Assembly (NCBI GenBank): GCA_963556195.1
Contig: CAUVYP010000250.1
Location: 19,001 to 83,000, forward strand
Direction: 5' to 3'
DNA from: Sepiola atlantica
Taxonomy: Eukaryota > Mollusca > Cephalopoda > Sepiida > Sepiolidae
DNA: 64,000 bases
In this document: positions 13,179 through 26,013 of the stretch, in pieces
Numbering within the stretch: the first letter of the stretch is position 1
Layout: every line of letters begins with the position of its first letter
Position numbers and translations under genes: made by a program
Notes under the pieces: generated by a model
What the model saw: the letters and a program-made list of their open reading frames with translations, nothing else
Told to the model about the DNA's origin: nothing
Databases searched by the model: none

Positions 13179-16100
13179 TTAGTGCGATTTTAAGTTGATA
13201 TCGCTTTTGTTTATAACTTCCACATTTATAAGAATTGTGCTCCGAAACTTTGCAGACATTAGCCGACACACATTTTCTACTGAAGTACGCAGTTTCAGAA
13301 GTTCAGCCCTTGTACTCCCGGAGATATGTCGATACAAACTGAATACGCAAAACATCAACAAAATTTAGTGCGATTTAAAAGGTATATCGCTTGTGTTAAT
13401 AACTTCCACATTTATAAGAATTGTGCTACGAAACTTTGCAGACATTAGCCGACACACATTTTCCACTGAAGTACCAAGTTTCAGAAGTTCAGCTCTTGTA
13501 CTCCCGGAGATATGTCGATACAAACTGAATACGCAAAACATCAACAAAATTTAGTGCGATTTTAAGTTGATATCGCTTTTGTTTATAACTTCCACATTTA
13601 TAAGAATTGTGCTCCGAAACTTTGCAGACAATAGCGGACACACATTTTCTACTGAAGTACGAAGTCTCAGAAGTTCAGCTTTTGTACTCCCGGAGATATG
13701 TCGATACAAACTGAATACGCAAAACATCAACAAAATTTAGTGCGATTTAAAAGGTATATCGCTTGTGTTAATAACTTCCACATTCATAAGAATTGTGCTC
13801 CGAAACTTTGCAGACATTAGCGGACACACATTTTCTACTGAAGTACCAAGTTTCAGAAGTTCAGCTCTAGTACTCCCGGAGATATGTCGATACAAACTGA
13901 ATACGCAAAACATCAACAAAAGTTAGTGCGATTTAAAGTTGATATCGCTTTTGTCAATAACTTCTACATTTATAAGAATTGTGCTCCGAAACTTTGCAGA
14001 CATTAGCGGACACACATTTTCTACTGAAGTACCAAGTTTCAGAAGTTCAGCTCTTGTACTCACGGAGATATGTCGATACAAACTGAATACGCAAAACATC
14101 AACAAAATTTAGTGCGATTTAAAGTTGATATCGCTTTTGTTAATAACTTCCACATTTATAAGAATTGTGCTCCGAAACTTTGCAGACATTAGCGGACACA
14201 GATTTTCTACTGAAGTACCAAGTTTCAGAAGTTCAGCTCTAGTACTCCCGGAGATATGTCGATACAAACTGAATACGCAAAACATCAACAAAAGTTAGTG
14301 CGATTTAAAGTTGATATCGCTTTTGTTAATAACTTCCACATTTATAAGAATTGTGCTCCGAAACTTTGCAGACATTAGCGGACACACATTTTCTACTGAA
14401 GTACCAAGTTTCAGAAGTTCAGCTCTTGTACTCACGGAGATATGTCGATACAAACTGAATACGGCAAACATCAACAAAATTTAGTGCGATTTTAAGTTGA
14501 TATCGCTTTTGTTTATAACTTCCACATTTATAATAATTGTGCTCTGAAACTTTGCAGACATTAGCGGACACACATTTTCTACTGAAGTACCAAGTTTCAG
14601 AAGTTCAGCTCTTGTACTCCCAGAGATATGTCGATACAAACTGAATACGCAAAACATCAACAAAATTTAGTGCGATTTAAAAGGTATATCGCTTGTGTTA
14701 ATAACTTCCACATTTATAAGAATTGTGCTCCGAAACTTTGCAGACATTAGCGGACACACATTTTCTACTGAAGTACTAAGTTTCAGAAGTTCAGCTCTTG
14801 TACTCCCGGAGATATGTCGATACAAACTGAATACGCAAAACATCAACAAAATTTAGTGCGATTTTAAGTTGATATCGCTTTTGTTTATAGCTTCCACAAT
14901 TATGAGACTTGTGCTCCGAAACTTTGCAGGCAATAGCGGACACACATTTTCTACTGAAGTACGAAGTTTCAGAAGTTCAGCTCTTGTACTCCCGGAGATA
15001 TGTCGATACAAACTGAATACGCAAAACATAAACAAAATTTAGTGCGATTTAAAGTTGATATCGCTTTTGTTAATAACTTCCACATTTATAAGAATTGTGC
15101 TCCGAAACTTTGCAGACATTAGCGGACACACATTTTCTACTGAAGTACCAAGTTTCAGAAGTGCAGCTCTTGTACTCCCTTAGATATGTCGATACAAACT
15201 GAATACGCAAAACATCAACAAAATTTAGTGCGATTTAAAAGGTATATCGCTTGTGTTAATAACTTCCACATTTATAAGAATTGTGCTACGAAACTTTGCA
15301 GACATTAGCCGACACACATTTTCTACTGAAGTACGAAGTTTCAGAAGTTCAGCGCCGATACTCCCGGAGATATGTCGATACAAACTGAATACGCAAAACA
15401 TCAACAAAATTTAGTGCGATTTTAAGTTGATATCGCTTTTGTTTATAACTTCCACATTTATAAGAATTGTGCTCCGAAACTTTGCAGACATTAGCCGACA
15501 CACATTTTCTACTGAAGTACGCAGTTTCAGAAGTTCAGCCCTTGTACTCCCGGAGATATGTCGATACAAACTGAATACGCAAAACATCAACAAAATTTAG
15601 TGCGATTTAAAAGGTATATCGCTTGTGTTAATAACTTCCACATTTATAAGAATTGTGCTACGAAACTTTGCAGACATTAGCGGACACACATTTTATACTG
15701 AAGTACGAAGTTTCAGAAGTTCAGCTCTTGTACTCCCGGAGATATGTCGATACAAACTGAATACGCAAAACATAAACAAAATTTAGTGCGATTTAAAGTT
15801 GATATCGCTTTTGTTAATAACTTCCAAATTTATAAGAATTGTGCTCCGAAACTTTGCAGACATTAGCGGACACAGATTTTCTACTGAAGTACCAAGTTTC
15901 AGAAGTTCAGCTCTAGTACTCCCGGAGATATGTCGATACAAACTGAATACGCAAAACATCAACAAAATTTAGTGCGATTTAAAAGGTATATCGCTTGTGT
16001 TAATAACTTCCACATTTATAAGAATTGTGCTACGAAACTTTGCAGACATTAGCCGACACACATTTTCTACTGAAGTACGAAGTTTCAGAAGTTCAGCTCT

Positions 16101-16712
16101 TGTACTCCCGGAGATATGTCGATACAAACTGAATACGCAAAACATCAACAAAATTTAGTGCGATTTTAAGTTGATATCGCTTTTGTTTATAACTTCCACA
16201 TTTATAAGAATTGTGCTCCGAAACTTTGCAGACATTAGCCGACACACATTTTCTACTGAAGTACGCAGTTTCAGAAGTTCAGCCCTTGTACTCCCGGAGA
16301 TATGTCGATACAAACTGAATACGCAAAACATCAACAAAATTTAGTGCGATTTAAAAGGTATATCGCTTGTGTTAATAACTTCCACATTAATAAGAATTGT
16401 GCTACGAAACTTTGCAGACATTAGCCGACACACATTTTCCACTGAAGTACCAAGTTTAAGAAGTTCAGCTCTTGTACTCCCGGAGATATGTCGATACAAA
16501 CTGAATACGCAAAACATCAACAAAAGTTAGTGCGATTTAAAGTTGATATCGCTTTTGTCAATAACTTCCACATTTATAAGAATTGTGCTCCGAAACTTTG
16601 CAGACATTAGCGGACACACATTTTCTACTGAAGTACCAAGTTTCAGAAGTTCAGCTCTTGTACTCACGGAGATATGTCGATACAAACTGAATACGCAAAA
16701 CATCAACAAAAT
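13179..16712. repeat. 19-monomer HOR (3534 bp), copy 2
   Basis: This is the tandem partner of 9645-13178, in identical monomer order. Private changes include gaatacggcaaac near 14461 and cccagagat near 14620. The first 13 units also match the older copy at 2949-5366, so the HOR was built from that sequence. Confidence 0.88.
15039..15410. repeat. Landmark dimer 3
   Basis: Same paired variants, 19 monomers after dimer 2. agcgccgata is at 15351. Confidence 0.9.
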
Positions 16713-18014
16713 TTAGTGCGATTTAAAGTTGATATCGCTTTTGTTAATAACTTCCACATTTATAAGAATTGTGCTCCGAAACTTTGCAGGCATTAGCGGA
16801 CACAGATTTTCTACTGAAGTACCATGTTTCAGAAGTTCAGCTCTAGTACTCCCGGAGATATGTCGATACAAACTGAATACGCAAAACATCAACAAAAGTT
16901 AGTGCGATTTAAAGTTGATATCGCTTTTGTTAATAACTTCCACATTTATAAGAATTGTGCTCCGAAACTTTGCAGACATTAGCGGACACACATTTTCTAC
17001 TGAAGTACGAAGTTTCAGAAGTTCAGCTCTTGTACTCCCGGAGATATGTCGATACAAACTGAATACGCAAAACATCAACAAAATTTAGTGCGATTTTAAG
17101 TTGATATCGCTTTTGTTTATAACTTCCACATTTATAAGAATTGTGCTCCGAAACTTTGCAGACATTAGCCGACACACATTTTCTACTGAAGTACGCAGTT
17201 TCAGAAGTTCAGCCCTTGTACTCCCGGAGATATGTCGATACAAACTGAATACGCAAAACATCAACAAAATTTAGTGCGATTTAAAAGGTATATCGCTTGT
17301 GTTAATAACTTCCACATTAATAAGAATTGTGCTACGAAACTTTGCAGACATTAGCCGACACACATTTTCCACTGAAGTACCAAGTTTAAGAAGTTCAGCT
17401 CTTGTACTCCCGGAGATATGTCGATACAAACTGAATACGCAAAACATCAACAAAAGTTAGTGCGATTTAAAGTTGATATCGCTTTTGTCAATAACTTCCA
17501 CATTTATAAGAATTGTGCTCCGAAACTTTGCAGACATTAGCGGACACACATTTTCTACTGAAGTACCAAGTTTCAGAAGTTCAGCTCTTGTACTCACGGA
17601 GATATGTCGATACAAACTGAATACGCAAAACATCAACAAAATTTAGTGCGATTTAAAGTTGATATCGCTTTTGTTAATAACTTCCACATTTATAAGAATT
17701 GTGCTCCGAAACTTTGCAGGCATTAGCGGACACAGATTTTCTACTGAAGTACTATGTTTCAGAAGTTCAGCTCTAGTACTCCCGGAGATATGTCGATACA
17801 AACTGAATACGCAAAACATCAACAAAAGTTAGTGCGATTTAAAGTTGATATCGCTTTTGTTAATAACTTCCACATTTATAAGAATTGTGCTCCGAAACTT
17901 TGCAGACATTAGCGGACACACATTTTCTACTGAAGTACTAAGTTTCAGAAGTTCAGCTCTTGTACTCCCGGAGATATGTCGATACAAACTGAATACGCAA
18001 AACATCAACAAAAT
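16155..18014. repeat. 5-monomer HOR (930 bp) x2
   Basis: Units at 16155, 16341, 16527, 16713 and 16899 repeat at 17085, 17271, 17457, 17643 and 17829. Diagnostic variants are acattaataag in the second unit, gtcaataac plus cacgg in the third, and gcaggcattag plus catgttt in the fourth (ctatgttt in the second copy). Confidence 0.85.
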
Positions 18015-19316
18015 TTAGTGCGATTTGAGGTTGATATCGCTTTTGTTTATAGCTTCCACAATTATGAGACTTGTGCTCCGAAACTTTGCAGGCAATAGCG
18101 GACACACATTTTCTACTGAAGTACGAAGTTTCAGAAGTTCAGCTCTTGTACTCCCGGAGATATGTCGATACAAACTGAATACGCAAAACATAAACAAAAT
18201 TTAGTGCGATTTTAAGTTGATATCGCTTTTGTTTATAACTTCCACATTTATAAGAATTGTGCTCCGAAACTTTGCAGACATTAGCGGACACACATTTTCT
18301 ACTGAAGTACCAAGTTTCAGAAGTTCAGCTCTTGTACTCCCTTAGATATGTCGATACAAACTGAATACGCAAAACATCAACAAAATTTAGTGCGATTTAA
18401 AAGGTATATCGCTTGTGTTAATAACTTCCACATTTATAAGAATTGTGCTACGAAACTTTGCAGACATTAGCCGACACACATTTTCTACTGAAGTACGAAG
18501 TTTCAGAAGTTCAGCGCCGATACTCCCGGAGATATGTCGATACAAACTGAATACGCAAAACATCAACAAAATTTAGTGCGATTTTAAGTTGATATCGCTT
18601 TTGTTTATAACTTCCACATTTATAAGAATTGTGCTCCGAAACTTTGCAGACATTAGCCGACACACATTTTCTACTGAAGTACGCAGTTTCAGAAGTTCAG
18701 CCCTTGTACTCCCGGAGATATGTCGATACAAACTGAATACGCAAAACATCAACAAAATTTAGTGCGATTTAAAAGGTATATCGCTTGTGTTAATAACTTC
18801 GACATTTATAAGAATTGTGCTACGAAACTTTGCAGACATTAGCGGACACACATTTTATACTGAAGTACGAAGTTTCAGAAGTTCAGCTCTTGTACTCCCG
18901 GAGATATGTCGATACAAACTGAATACGCAAAACATAAACAAAATTTAGTGCGATTTAAAGTTGATATCGCTTTTGTTAATAACTTCCAAATTTATAAGAA
19001 TTGTGCTCCGAAACTTTGCAGACATTAGCGGACACAGATTTTCTACTGAAGTACCAAGTTTCAGAAGTTCAGCTCTAGTACTCCCGGAGATATGTCGATA
19101 CAAACTGAATACGCAAAACATCAACAAAATTTAGTGCGATTTAAAAGGTATATCGCTTGTGTTAATAACTTCCACATTTATAAGAATTGTGCTACGAAAC
19201 TTTGCAGACATTAGCCGACACACATTTTCTACTGAAGTACGAAGTTTCAGAAGTTCAGCTCTTGTACTCCCGGAGATATGTCGATACAAACTGAATACGC
19301 AAAACATCAACAAAAT
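17085..19316. repeat. 12-monomer HOR (2232 bp), copy 1
   Basis: This aligns unit by unit with 19317-21548. Shared rare variants include gatttgaggttg (18024/20256), acttcgacat (18797/21029) and the landmark dimer at 18201/20433. Confidence 0.88.
18201..18572. repeat. Landmark dimer 4
   Basis: Same paired variants, 17 monomers after dimer 3. The first unit is now a class B rather than a class A unit, showing a recombined left side. Confidence 0.9.
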
Positions 19317-21548
19317 TTAGTGCGATTTTAAGTTGATATCGCTTTTGTTTATAACTTCCACATTTATAAGAATTGTGCTCCGAAACTTTGCAGACATTAG
19401 CCGACACACATTTTCTACTGAAGTACGCAGTTTCAGAAGTTCAGCCCTTGTACTCCCGGAGATATGTCGATACAAACTGAATACGCAAAACATCAACAAA
19501 ATTTAGTGCGATTTAAAAGGTATATCGCTTGTGTTAATAACTTCCACATTAATAAGAATTGTGCTACGAAACTTTGCAGACATTAGCCGACACACATTTT
19601 CCACTGAAGTACCAAGTTTAAGAAGTTCAGCTCTTGTACTCCCGGAGATATGTCGATACAAACTGAATACGCAAAACATCAACAAAAGTTAGTGCGATTT
19701 AAAGTTGATATCGCTTTTGTCAATAACTTCCACATTTATAAGAATTGTGCTCCGAAACTTTGCAGACATTAGCGGACACACATTTTCTACTGAAGTACCA
19801 AGTTTCAGAAGTTCAGCTCTTGTACTCACGGAGATATGTCGATACAAACTGAATACGCAAAACATCAACAAAATTTAGTGCGATTTAAAGTTGATATCGC
19901 TTTTGTTAATAACTTCCACATTTATAAGAATTGTGCTCCGAAACTTTGCAGGCATTAGCGGACACAGATTTTCTACTGAAGTACCATGTTTCAGAAGTTC
20001 AGCTCTAGTACTCCCGGAGATATGTCGATACAAACTGAATACGCAAAACATCAACAAAAGTTAGTGCGATTTAAAGTTGATATCGCTTTTGTTAATAACT
20101 TCCACATTTATAAGAATTGTGCTCCGAAACTTTGCAGACTTTAGCGGACACACATTTTCTACTGAAGTACTAAGTTTCAGAAGTTCAGCTCTTGTACTCC
20201 CGGAGATATGTCGATACAAACTGAATACGCAAAACATCAACAAAATTTAGTGCGATTTGAGGTTGATATCGCTTTTGTTTATAGCTTCCACAATTATGAG
20301 ACTTGTGCTCCGAAACTTTGCAGGCAATAGCGGACACACATTTTCTACTGAAGTACGAAGTTTCAGAAGTTCAGCTCTTGTACTCCCGGAGATATGTCGA
20401 TACAAACTGAATACGCAAAACATAAACAAAATTTAGTGCGATTTTAAGTTGATATCGCTTTTGTTTATAACTTCCACATTTATAAGAATTGTGCTCCGAA
20501 ACTTTGCAGACATTAGCGGACACACATTTTCTACTGAAGTACCAAGTTTCAGAAGTTCAGCTCTTGTACTCCCTTAGATATGTCGATACAAACTGAATAC
20601 GCAAAACATCAACAAAATTTAGTGCGATTTAAAAGGTATATCGCTTGTGTTAATAACTTCCACATTTATAAGAATTGTGCTACGAAACTTTGCAGACATT
20701 AGCCGACACACATTTTCTACTGAAGTACGAAGTTTCAGAAGTTCAGCGCCGATACTCCCGGAGATATGTCGATACAAACTGAATACGCAAAACATCAACA
20801 AAATTTAGTGCGATTTTAAGTTGATATCGCTTTTGTTTATAACTTCCACATTTATAAGAATTGTGCTCCGAAACTTTGCAGACATTAGCCGACACACATT
20901 TTCTACTGAAGTACGCAGTTTCAGAAGTTCAGCCCTTGTACTCCCGGAGATATGTCGATACAAACTGAATACGCAAAACATCAACAAAATTTAGTGCGAT
21001 TTAAAAGGTATATCGCTTGTGTTAATAACTTCGACATTTATAAGAATTGTGCTACGAAACTTTGCAGACATTAGCGGACACACATTTTATACTGAAGTAC
21101 GAAGTTTCAGAAGTTCAGCTCTTGTACTCCCGGAGATATGTCGATACAAACTGAATACGCAAAACATAAACAAAATTTAGTGCGATTTAAAGTTGATATC
21201 GCTTTTGTTAATAACTTCCACATTTATAAGAATTGTGCTCCGAAACTTTGCAGACATTAGCGGACACAGATTTTCTACTGAAGTACCAAGTTTCAGAAGT
21301 TCAGCTCTAGTACTCCCGGAGATATGTCGATACAAACTGAATACGCAAAACATCAACAAAATTTAGTGCGATTTAAAAGGTATATCGCTTGTGTTAATAA
21401 CTTCCACATTTATAAGAATTGTGCTACGAAACTTTGCAGACATTAGCCGACACACATTTTCTACTGAAGTACGAAGTTTCAGAAGTTCAGCTCTTGTACT
21501 CCCGGAGATATGTCGATACAAACTGAATACGCAAAACATCAACAAAAT
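19317..21548. repeat. 12-monomer HOR (2232 bp), copy 2
   Basis: This is the partner of 17085-19316. The match continues for about two more units (21549-21920, with acattaataag shared) before diverging at 21921. The unit at 20061 has a private gcagactttag. Confidence 0.88.
20433..20804. repeat. Landmark dimer 5
   Basis: Same paired variants, 12 monomers after dimer 4. The class B first unit is retained. Confidence 0.9.
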
Positions 21549-22478
21549 TTAGTGCGATTTTAAGTTGATATCGCTTTTGTTTATAACTTCCACATTTATA
21601 AGAATTGTGCTCCGAAACTTTGCAGACATTAGCCGACACACATTTTCTACTGAAGTACGCAGTTTCAGAAGTTCAGCTCTTGTACTCCCGGAGATATGTC
21701 GATACAAACTGAATACGCAAAACATCAACAAAATTTAGTGCGATTTAAAAGGTATATCGCTTGTGTTAATAACTTCCACATTAATAAGAATTGTGCTACG
21801 AAACTTTGCAGACATTAGCCGACACACATTTTCCGCTGAAGTACCAAGTTTAAGAAGTTCAGCTCTTGTACTCCCGGAGATATGTCGATACAAACTGAAT
21901 ACGCAAAACATCAACAAAATTTAGTGCGATTTTAAGTTGATATCGCTTTTGTTTATAACTTCCACATTTATAAGAATTGTGCTCCGAAACTTTGCAGACA
22001 ATAGCGGACACACATTTTCTACTGAAGTACGAAGTCTCAGAAGTTCAGCTCTTGTACTCCAGGAGATATGTCGATACAAACTGAATACGCAAAACATAAA
22101 CAAAATTTAGTGCGATTTAAAGTTGATATCGCTTTTGTTTATAACTTCCACATTTATAAGAATTGTGCTCCGAAACTTTGCAGACATTAGCGGACACACA
22201 TTTTCTACTGAAGTACGAAGTTTCAGAAGTTCAGCTCTTGTACTCCCGGAGATATGTCGATACAAACTGAATACGCAAAACATCAACAAAATTTAGTGCG
22301 ATTTTAAGTTGATATCGCTTTTGTTTATAGCTTCCACAATTATGAGACTTGTGCTCCGAAACTTTGCAGGCAATAGCGGACACACATTTTCTACTGAAGT
22401 ACGAAGTTTCAGAAGTTCAGCTCTTGTACTCCCGGAGATATGTCGATACAAACTGAATACGCAAAACATCAACAAAAT

Positions 22479-22851
22479 TTAGTGCGATTTAAAAGGTATA
22501 TCGCTTGTGTTAATAATTTTCTACATTTATAAGAATTGTGCTCCGAAACTTTGCAGACATTAGCGGACACACATTTTCTACTGAAGTACCAAGTTTCAGA
22601 AGTTCAGCTCTTGTACTCCCTTAGATATGTCGATACAAACTGAATACGCAAAACATCAACAAAATTTAGTGCGATTTAAAAGGTATATCGCTTGTGTTAA
22701 TAACTTCCACATTTATAAGAATTGTGCTACGAAACTTTGCAGACATAAGCCGACACACATTTTCTACTGAAGTACGAAGTTTCAGAAGTTCAGCGCCGAT
22801 ACTCCCGGAGATATGTCGATACAAACTGAATACGCAAAACATCAACAAAAT
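22479..22851. repeat. Landmark dimer 6, with 1-bp insertion
   Basis: Same paired variants, 11 monomers plus one base after dimer 5. The first unit is 187 bases because of the insertion near 22516 and now has a class C start. gacataagcc near 22743 is private. Confidence 0.88.
22511..22521. other. Unbalanced +1 indel, register shift
   Basis: The usual taataacttccac reads taataattttctac here, one base longer. Monomer register moves from 159 to 160 modulo 186 and stays there for about 11.3 kb. Confidence 0.9.
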
Positions 22852-23037
22852 TTAGTGCGATTTTAAGTTGATATCGCTTTTGTTTATAACTTCCACATTT
22901 ATAAGAATTGTGCTCCGAAACTTTGCAGACATTAGCCGACACACATTTTCTACTGAAGTACGAAGTTTCAGAAGTTCAGCCCTTGTACTCCCGGAGATAT
23001 GTCGATACAAACTGAATACGCAAAACATCAACAAAAT

Positions 23038-24525
23038 TTAGTGCGATTTAAAAGGTATATCGCTTGTGTTAATAACTTCCACATTTATAAGAATTGTGCT
23101 ACGAAACTTTGCAGACATTAGCGGACACACATTTTCTACTGAAGTACGAAGTTTCAGAAGTTCAGCTCTTGTACTCCCGGAGATATGTCGATACAAACTG
23201 AATACGCAAAACATAAACAAAATTTAGTGCGATTTAAAGTTGATATCGCTTTTGTTAATAACTTCCACATTTATAAAAATTGTGCTCCGAAACTTTGCAG
23301 ACATTAGCGGACACACATTTTCTACTGAAGTACCAAGTTTCAGAAGTTCAGCTCTAGTACTCCCGGAGATATGTCGATACAAACTGAATACGCAAAACAT
23401 CAACAAAATTTAGTGCGATTTAAAAGGTATATCGCTTGTGTTAATATCTTCCACATTTATAAGAATTGTGCTACGAAACTTTGCAGACATTAGCCGACAC
23501 ACATTTTCTACTGAAGTACGAAGTTTCAGAAGTTCAGCTCTTGTACTCCCGGAGATATGTCGATACAAACTGAATACGCAAAACATCAACAAAATTTAGT
23601 GCGATTTTAAGTTGATATCGCTTTTGTTTATAACTTCCACATTTATAAGAATTGTGCTCCGAAACTTTGCAGACATTAGCGGACACACATTTTCTACTGA
23701 AGTACCAAGTTTCAGAAGTTCAGCTCTTGTACTCCCGGAGATATGTCGATACAAACTGAATACGCAAAACATCAACAAAATTTAGTGCGATTTAAAAGGT
23801 ATATCGCTTGTGTTAATAACTTCCACATTTATAAGAATTGATCTACGAAACTTTGCAGACATTAGCGGACACACATTTTATACTGAAGAACTAAGTTTCA
23901 GAAGTTCAGCTCTTGTACTCCCGGAGATATGTCGATACAAACTGAATACGCAAAACATAAACAAAATTTAGTGCGATTTAAAGTTGATATCGCTTTTGTT
24001 AATAACTTCCACATTTATAAGAATTGTGCTCCGAAACTTTGCAGACATTAGCGGACACAGATTTTCTACTGAAGTACCAAGTTTCAGAAGTTCAGCTCTA
24101 GTACTCCCGGAGATATGTCGATACAAACTGAATACGCAAAACATCAACAAAATTTAGTGCGATTTAAAAGGTATATCGCTTGTGTTAATAACTTCCACAT
24201 TTATAAGAATTGTGCTACGAAACTTTGCAGACATTAGCCGACACACATTTTCTACTGAAGTACGAAGTTTCAGAAGTTCAGCTCTTGTACTCCCGGATAT
24301 ATGTCGATACAAACTGAATACGCAAAACATCAACGAAATTTAGTGCGATTTTAAGTTGATATCGCTTTTGTTTATAACTTCCACATTTATAAGAATTGTG
24401 CTCCGAAACTTTGCAGACATTAGCCGACACACATTTTCTACTGAAGTACGCAGTTTCAGAAGTTCAGCCCTTGTACTCCCGGAGATATGTCGATACAAAC
24501 TGAATACGCAAAACATCAACAAAAT
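23038..24525. repeat. 4-monomer repeat (744 bp) x2
   Basis: The order C, A, C, B at 23038-23781 repeats at 23782-24525. The same four-unit order occurs singly at 12063, 15597, 18759 and 20991, where the first unit usually has ttttatactg. The two copies here are diverged: cttgtactcc against atctacg, atactgaagaac and ggatatatg variants. Confidence 0.65.
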
Positions 24526-26013
24526 TTAGTGCGATTTAAAAGGTATATCGCTTGTGTTAATAACTTCCACATTAATAAGAATTGTGCTCCGAAACTTTGC
24601 AGACATTAGCGGACACACATTATCTACTGAAGTACCAAGTTTAAGAAGTTCAGCTCTTGTACTCCCGGAGATATGTCGATACAAACTGAATACGCAAAAC
24701 ATCAACAAAATTTAGTGCGATTTTAAGTTGATATCGCTTTTGTTTATAACTTCCACATTTATAAGAATTGTGCTCTGAAACTTTGCAGACATTAGCGGAC
24801 ACACATTTTCTACTGAAGTACACAGTTTCAGAAGTTCAGCTCTTGTACTCCCGGAGATATGTCGATACAAACTGAATACGCAAAACATCAACAAAATTTA
24901 GTGCGATTTAAAAGGTATATCGCTTGTGTTAATAACTTCCACATTTATAAGAATTGTGCTCCGAAACTTTGCAGACATTAGCCGACACACATTTTCCACT
25001 GAAGTACCAAGTTTCAGAAGTTCAGCTCTTGTACTCCCGGAGATATGTCGATACAAACTGAATACGCAAAACATCAACAAAATTTAGTGCGATTTTAAGT
25101 TGATATCGCTTTTGTTTATAGCTTCCACAATGATGAGACTTGTGCTCCGAAACTTTGCAGGCAATAGCGGACACACATTTTCTACTGAAGTACGAAGTTT
25201 CAGAAGTTCAGCTCTTGCACTCCCGGAGATATGTCGATACAAACTGAATACGCAAAACATAAACAAAATTTAGTGCGATTTAAAGTTGATATCGCTTTTG
25301 TTAATAACTTCCACATATATAAGAATTGTGCTCCGAAACTTTGCAGACATTAGCGGACACACATTTTCTACTGAAGTACCAAGTTTCAGAAGTTCAGCTC
25401 TTGTACTCCCGGAGATATGTCGATACAAACTGAATACGCAAAACATAAACAAAATTTAGTGCGATTTAAAGTTGATATCGCTTTTGTTAATAACTTCCAC
25501 ATTTATAAGAATTGTGCTCCGAAACTTTGCAGACATTAGCGGACACAGATTTTCTACTGAAGTACGAAGTTTCAGAAGTTCAGCTCGTGTACTCCCGGAG
25601 ATATGTCGATACAAACTGAATACGCAAAACATCAACAAAATTTAGTGCGATTTTAAGTTGATATCGCTTTTGTTTATAACTTCCACATTTATGAGAAATG
25701 TGCTCTGAAACTTTGCAGACATTAGCGGACACACATTTTCTACTGAAGTACCAAGGTTCAGAAGTTCAGCTCTTGTACTCCCGGAGATATGTCGATACAA
25801 ACTGAATACGCAAAACATCAACAAAATTTAGTGCGATTTTAAGTTGATATCGCTTTTGTTTATAACTTCCACATTTATAAGAATTGTGCTCCGAAACTTT
25901 GCAGACATTAGCGGACACACATTTTCTACTGAAGTACCTAGTTTCAGAAGTTCAGCTCTTGTACTCCGTGAGATATGTCGATACAAACTGAATACGCAAA
26001 ACATCAACAAAAT
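24526..26013. repeat. Monomeric stretch with no clear HOR
   Basis: These eight monomers (24526 to 25828) are ordinary satellite units, but I could not place them in a tandem higher-order period. Private changes are frequent, for example acattatctac, cacaatgatgag, acatatataag, gagaaatgtg and ctccgtgag. It looks like an older or less homogenised spacer between the 12-mer/4-mer region and the 11-mer array. Confidence 0.6.
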
